The notes under the pieces: generated by a model
What the model was told of the DNA's origin: nothing
The model's input: the letters and a program-made list of their open reading frames with translations, nothing else
The model's database searches: none
Position numbers and translations under genes: made by a program
Shown here: piece by piece, positions 6,103-7,239 of the stretch
How the letters are laid out: every line of letters begins with the position of its first letter
Position numbering within the stretch: position 1 is the first letter of the stretch
NCBI RefSeq assembly: GCF_040274945.1
Contig: NZ_JBEMAR010000017.1
Location: forward strand, 1-7,239
DNA from: Carnobacterium_B sp040274945
GTDB taxonomy: Bacteria; Bacillota; Bacilli; Lactobacillales; Carnobacteriaceae
Length of the DNA stretch: 7,239 bases
Direction: 5' to 3'

Positions 6103-6948
6103 TTATTTAATTATTTTTTCACTCGTTACTCGTTGGATATGAATCGCTAAGTAAACCTGTTCATCTTTTGAGAGTAGCGTATGGTGTTTATTCGTAAGGT
6201 AACTATTGATCTTATTTGTACATTCAAAAGCTTTTGGATACTTTATTTTAACTTGCTCGAATAAAAAATCATCATTAGATCTTTTGTTATCATGTTCCAG
6301 CATTCTACGAGCAAAATATTGTAAGTGAGTAACAAAACGAGAATAGTTAAAGGAATCTTCATCAAAAGTGATTCCAAATTGTAACCGTACAATTGTTAAA
6401 ATATCTTGCACAACTTCAGTCATTTTAACGGTAATTCCTAGTTCTTGTCCTTCTTGTTTAGCATTCACAATATGCAAAGCAATGGATGCAGCTTCGTCTT
6501 CATTCATTATCACACCGAATTTAGTTTTAATCTTTTCTAAAGCTTTTAATCCAATCTCATATTCCTTTTTATAAAACTTTTTTATTTCCCAAGTTAAAGG
6601 ATTTTTAATTTCGATTCCTTCACTCGTTCGGCTTATCGCATAGTTCAAATGATCCGTTAAAGTTAAATAGATATTATTGCTTAATTTAGTTTTTAAAATA
6701 GACTGTGCGTATTTGATCATATCATTGGCTATTTCTATAATTTCTGGATTGATTTCTTTAAACAAAGTAGAAAAAGTTTCAATACCTTCATTTCCTTCTG
6801 GTACAAACGTTTTTTCTATTTTTTCGACTTCAATTGTATCGCCAACTTTACGTTGGAAGGCAATCCCTCTTCCCATTACTACCATTTCTTCATTAGTATC
6901 AGTCAAGGTGATCACAACATTATTATTCAATACTTTTTCTATTTTCAT
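6103..6948 (-). CDS. licT: transcriptional antiterminator, BglG/LicT family
   Basis: This RNA-binding regulator prevents termination at RAT sites when beta-glucosides are present. The 281 residues comprise the RNA-binding CAT domain at about 1-56 (MKIEKVLNNNVV, GRGIAFQRKVGD), PRD1 at about 65-170 with H100 (LTDHLNYAI) and H159 (IALHIVNA), and PRD2 at about 171-281 with H208 (FVTHLQYF) and H270 (LAIHIQRV). These are the four phosphorylation sites of LicT, at nearly the same numbers. By family, phosphorylation of PRD1 by BglP inactivates it and of PRD2 by HPr activates it. The start is set by the CAT domain, which begins at this Met; upstream in-frame ATGs fall in or next to the RAT and terminator. 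Only a weak GGTGAG lies 12 nt upstream, suggesting low translation. It is flanked by RAT1 and RAT2, so it controls its own synthesis and bglP. Confidence 0.95.
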   Translation of the reverse strand: MKIEKVLNNNVVITLTDTNEEMVVMGRGIAFQRKVGDTIEVEKIEKTFVPEGNEGIETFSTLFKEINPEIIEIANDMIKYAQSILKTKLSNNIYLTLTDHLNYAISRTSEGIEIKNPLTWEIKKFYKKEYEIGLKALEKIKTKFGVIMNEDEAASIALHIVNAKQEGQELGITVKMTEVVQDILTIVRLQFGITFDEDSFNYSRFVTHLQYFARRMLEHDNKRSNDDFLFEQVKIKYPKAFECTNKINSYLTNKHHTLLSKDEQVYLAIHIQRVTSEKIIK

Positions 6949-6982
6949 TTTATCGCTTTGCTCACCAACTTTCATCATATAG

Positions 6983-7057
6983 AAAATAAAAAACCTAAAC
7001 TCATTCCAAATGCTCTGTCTCCAATAAGATAGAACAATTCGAATCAATTTAGGTTTT
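6983..7057 (-). terminator. conditional terminator 1, before licT
   Basis: On the minus strand, arms at 7057-7041 and 7006-6990 pair over 17 positions (AAAACCTAAA with TTTAGGTTTT at the base, one G-U and one G-G mismatch further in). A TTTTTTATTTTC tract follows. The base of the stem (7052-7057) is shared with RAT1, so the structures exclude each other. The loop is about 34 nt. It is less perfect than terminator 2, so basal read-through into licT may be higher. Confidence 0.88.
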
Positions 7058-7080
7058 GCCTGCCGATGCAGTAACAATCC
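7052..7080 (-). promoter_or_regulatory. RAT1, LicT-binding antiterminator before licT
   Basis: The 29-nt minus-strand RAT starts GGATTGTTACTGC, has loop ATCG, and ends GCAGGCAAAACC. It is identical to RAT2 outside the loop. It begins only about 6 nt downstream of the predicted transcription start, so it sits at the very 5' end of the operon mRNA. Its position upstream of licT makes the antiterminator autoregulatory. Confidence 0.95.
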
Positions 7081-7092
7081 TTTGTTACAAAC

Positions 7093-7121
7093 AATATAAC
7101 ACGTTCGAATTAGTTTTGCAA
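7093..7121 (-). promoter_or_regulatory. main promoter of the licT-bglP-bglA-bglA operon
   Basis: The minus strand has -35 TTGCAA (7116-7121), a 17-bp spacer and -10 TATATT (7093-7098, five of six matches). Transcription would start near 7086, six bases before RAT1. It lies just downstream of the 5S terminator, so the operon is separated from the rRNA unit. The -35 is overlapped by a cre-like site. Confidence 0.8.
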
Positions 7122-7130
7122 GCGTTTTAT
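7117..7130. promoter_or_regulatory. cre-like catabolite repression site overlapping the bgl -35
   Basis: TGCAAGCGTTTTAT (plus strand) fits the cre pattern WGWAARCGYTWWMA at 12 of 14 positions, with the central AAGCGTTTT core intact. It overlaps the -35 hexamer at 7116-7121, so bound CcpA/HPr-Ser-P would compete with RNA polymerase. CcpA repression of bgl operons is well known in this group. The site itself is a motif match only. Confidence 0.6.
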
Positions 7131-7184
7131 TAATTGATTTATTACTCTTTTTATTCTAAACAAAATGACTAGTTTAAAAAGAAC

Positions 7185-7218
7185 AAAAAAAGACACCATC
7201 CGAGGATGATGTCTTTTT
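7185..7218 (-). terminator. rRNA operon terminator after the 5S gene
   Basis: Arms 7205-7218 and 7187-7200 form a 14-bp stem, AAAAAGACATCATC with GATGGTGTCTTTTT, around loop CTCG, followed by T residues on the minus strand. The single wobble (7209 with 7196) is U-G in minus-strand RNA but A-C on the plus strand, showing that transcription comes from the right. It starts 5 nt after the 5S end. Confidence 0.9.
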
Positions 7219-7223
7219 GATTT

Positions 7224-7239
7224 GCGTGGCAACGTCCTA
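7224..7239 (-). rRNA. rrf: 5S rRNA, 3' end only (partial, continues beyond the window)
   Basis: The minus strand reads TAGGACGTTGCCACGC, matching the 3' end of Lactobacillales 5S rRNA (the ...GAGAGTAGGACGTTGCCACGC type). Only the last 16 nt are inside the window. A strong terminator follows 5 nt later, as expected for the end of a 16S-23S-5S operon. The identification is from memory of the conserved 5S tail and is limited by the short length. Confidence 0.85.

Noticed and set aside
6949..7077. An upstream extension of licT beginning with MLLHRQAKP
   Set aside because: It would be translated from inside RAT1 and across terminator 1, and the CAT domain of the family begins exactly at MKIEKVL (6948).
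1..7239. CRISPR arrays, insertion sequences, prophage genes and tRNA genes
   Set aside because: No regular short repeats with spacers, transposase or integrase frames, terminal inverted repeats or tRNA-like cloverleaf sequences were seen on either strand.

Overview
The window looks like chromosomal DNA of a low-GC Gram-positive bacterium of the Lactobacillales (Carnobacterium or Enterococcus type). This rests on the AT-rich base composition, AGGAG-type ribosome binding sites, the LicT/BglP/GH1 beta-glucoside gene set, a small protein resembling the Lactobacillales DUF1827 family, and 5S-end and 16S-leader-like sequences in the style of that group. The genus is inference from memory; no search was possible. 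All genes lie on the minus strand, so the functional order runs from high to low coordinates.

Right edge (7239 to 7185): the last 16 nt of a 5S rRNA gene, followed by its intrinsic terminator. Then comes a complete inducible beta-glucoside operon. It has a promoter with a 17-bp spacer and an overlapping cre-like site (7093-7130), a first ribonucleic antiterminator (RAT1) with its terminator (6983-7080), a LicT/BglG antiterminator gene (6948-6103), a second RAT with its terminator (5995-6089), a BglP-type PTS EIIBCA permease gene (5966-4041), and two GH1 6-phospho-beta-glucosidase genes (4016-2556 and 2405-978). A terminator follows directly after the last stop codon. The second glucosidase gene may also have its own promoter with a cre-like element (2447-2475).

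How the genes work together: BglP imports and phosphorylates aryl- or di-beta-glucosides and the two hydrolases split the 6-phosphosugar. Without substrate, BglP should inactivate LicT by phosphorylating its PRD1 domain. With substrate, LicT binds both RATs and lets transcription pass both terminators, including the one in front of its own gene. The cre-like sites suggest CcpA repression on top of this.

Left part (977 to 370): a separate small gene with its own good promoter (757-476, resembling DUF1827). Directly after its stop codon lies a relic of about 19 codons from the 3' end of a third GH1 gene, then a terminator that resembles the bgl terminator. The leftmost 370 bases hold no gene. 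They contain two tandem promoters with near-consensus hexamers and a boxA-like leader at the very edge, which I read as the start of a second rRNA operon running off the window in the same direction. The segment therefore appears to be an island between two co-directional rRNA operons.

I see no previously undescribed system. The main points of interest are the double RAT layout, the GH1 relic flanking the small gene, the inter-rrn location, and a possible array of about 51-bp repeats upstream of the left rRNA promoters.
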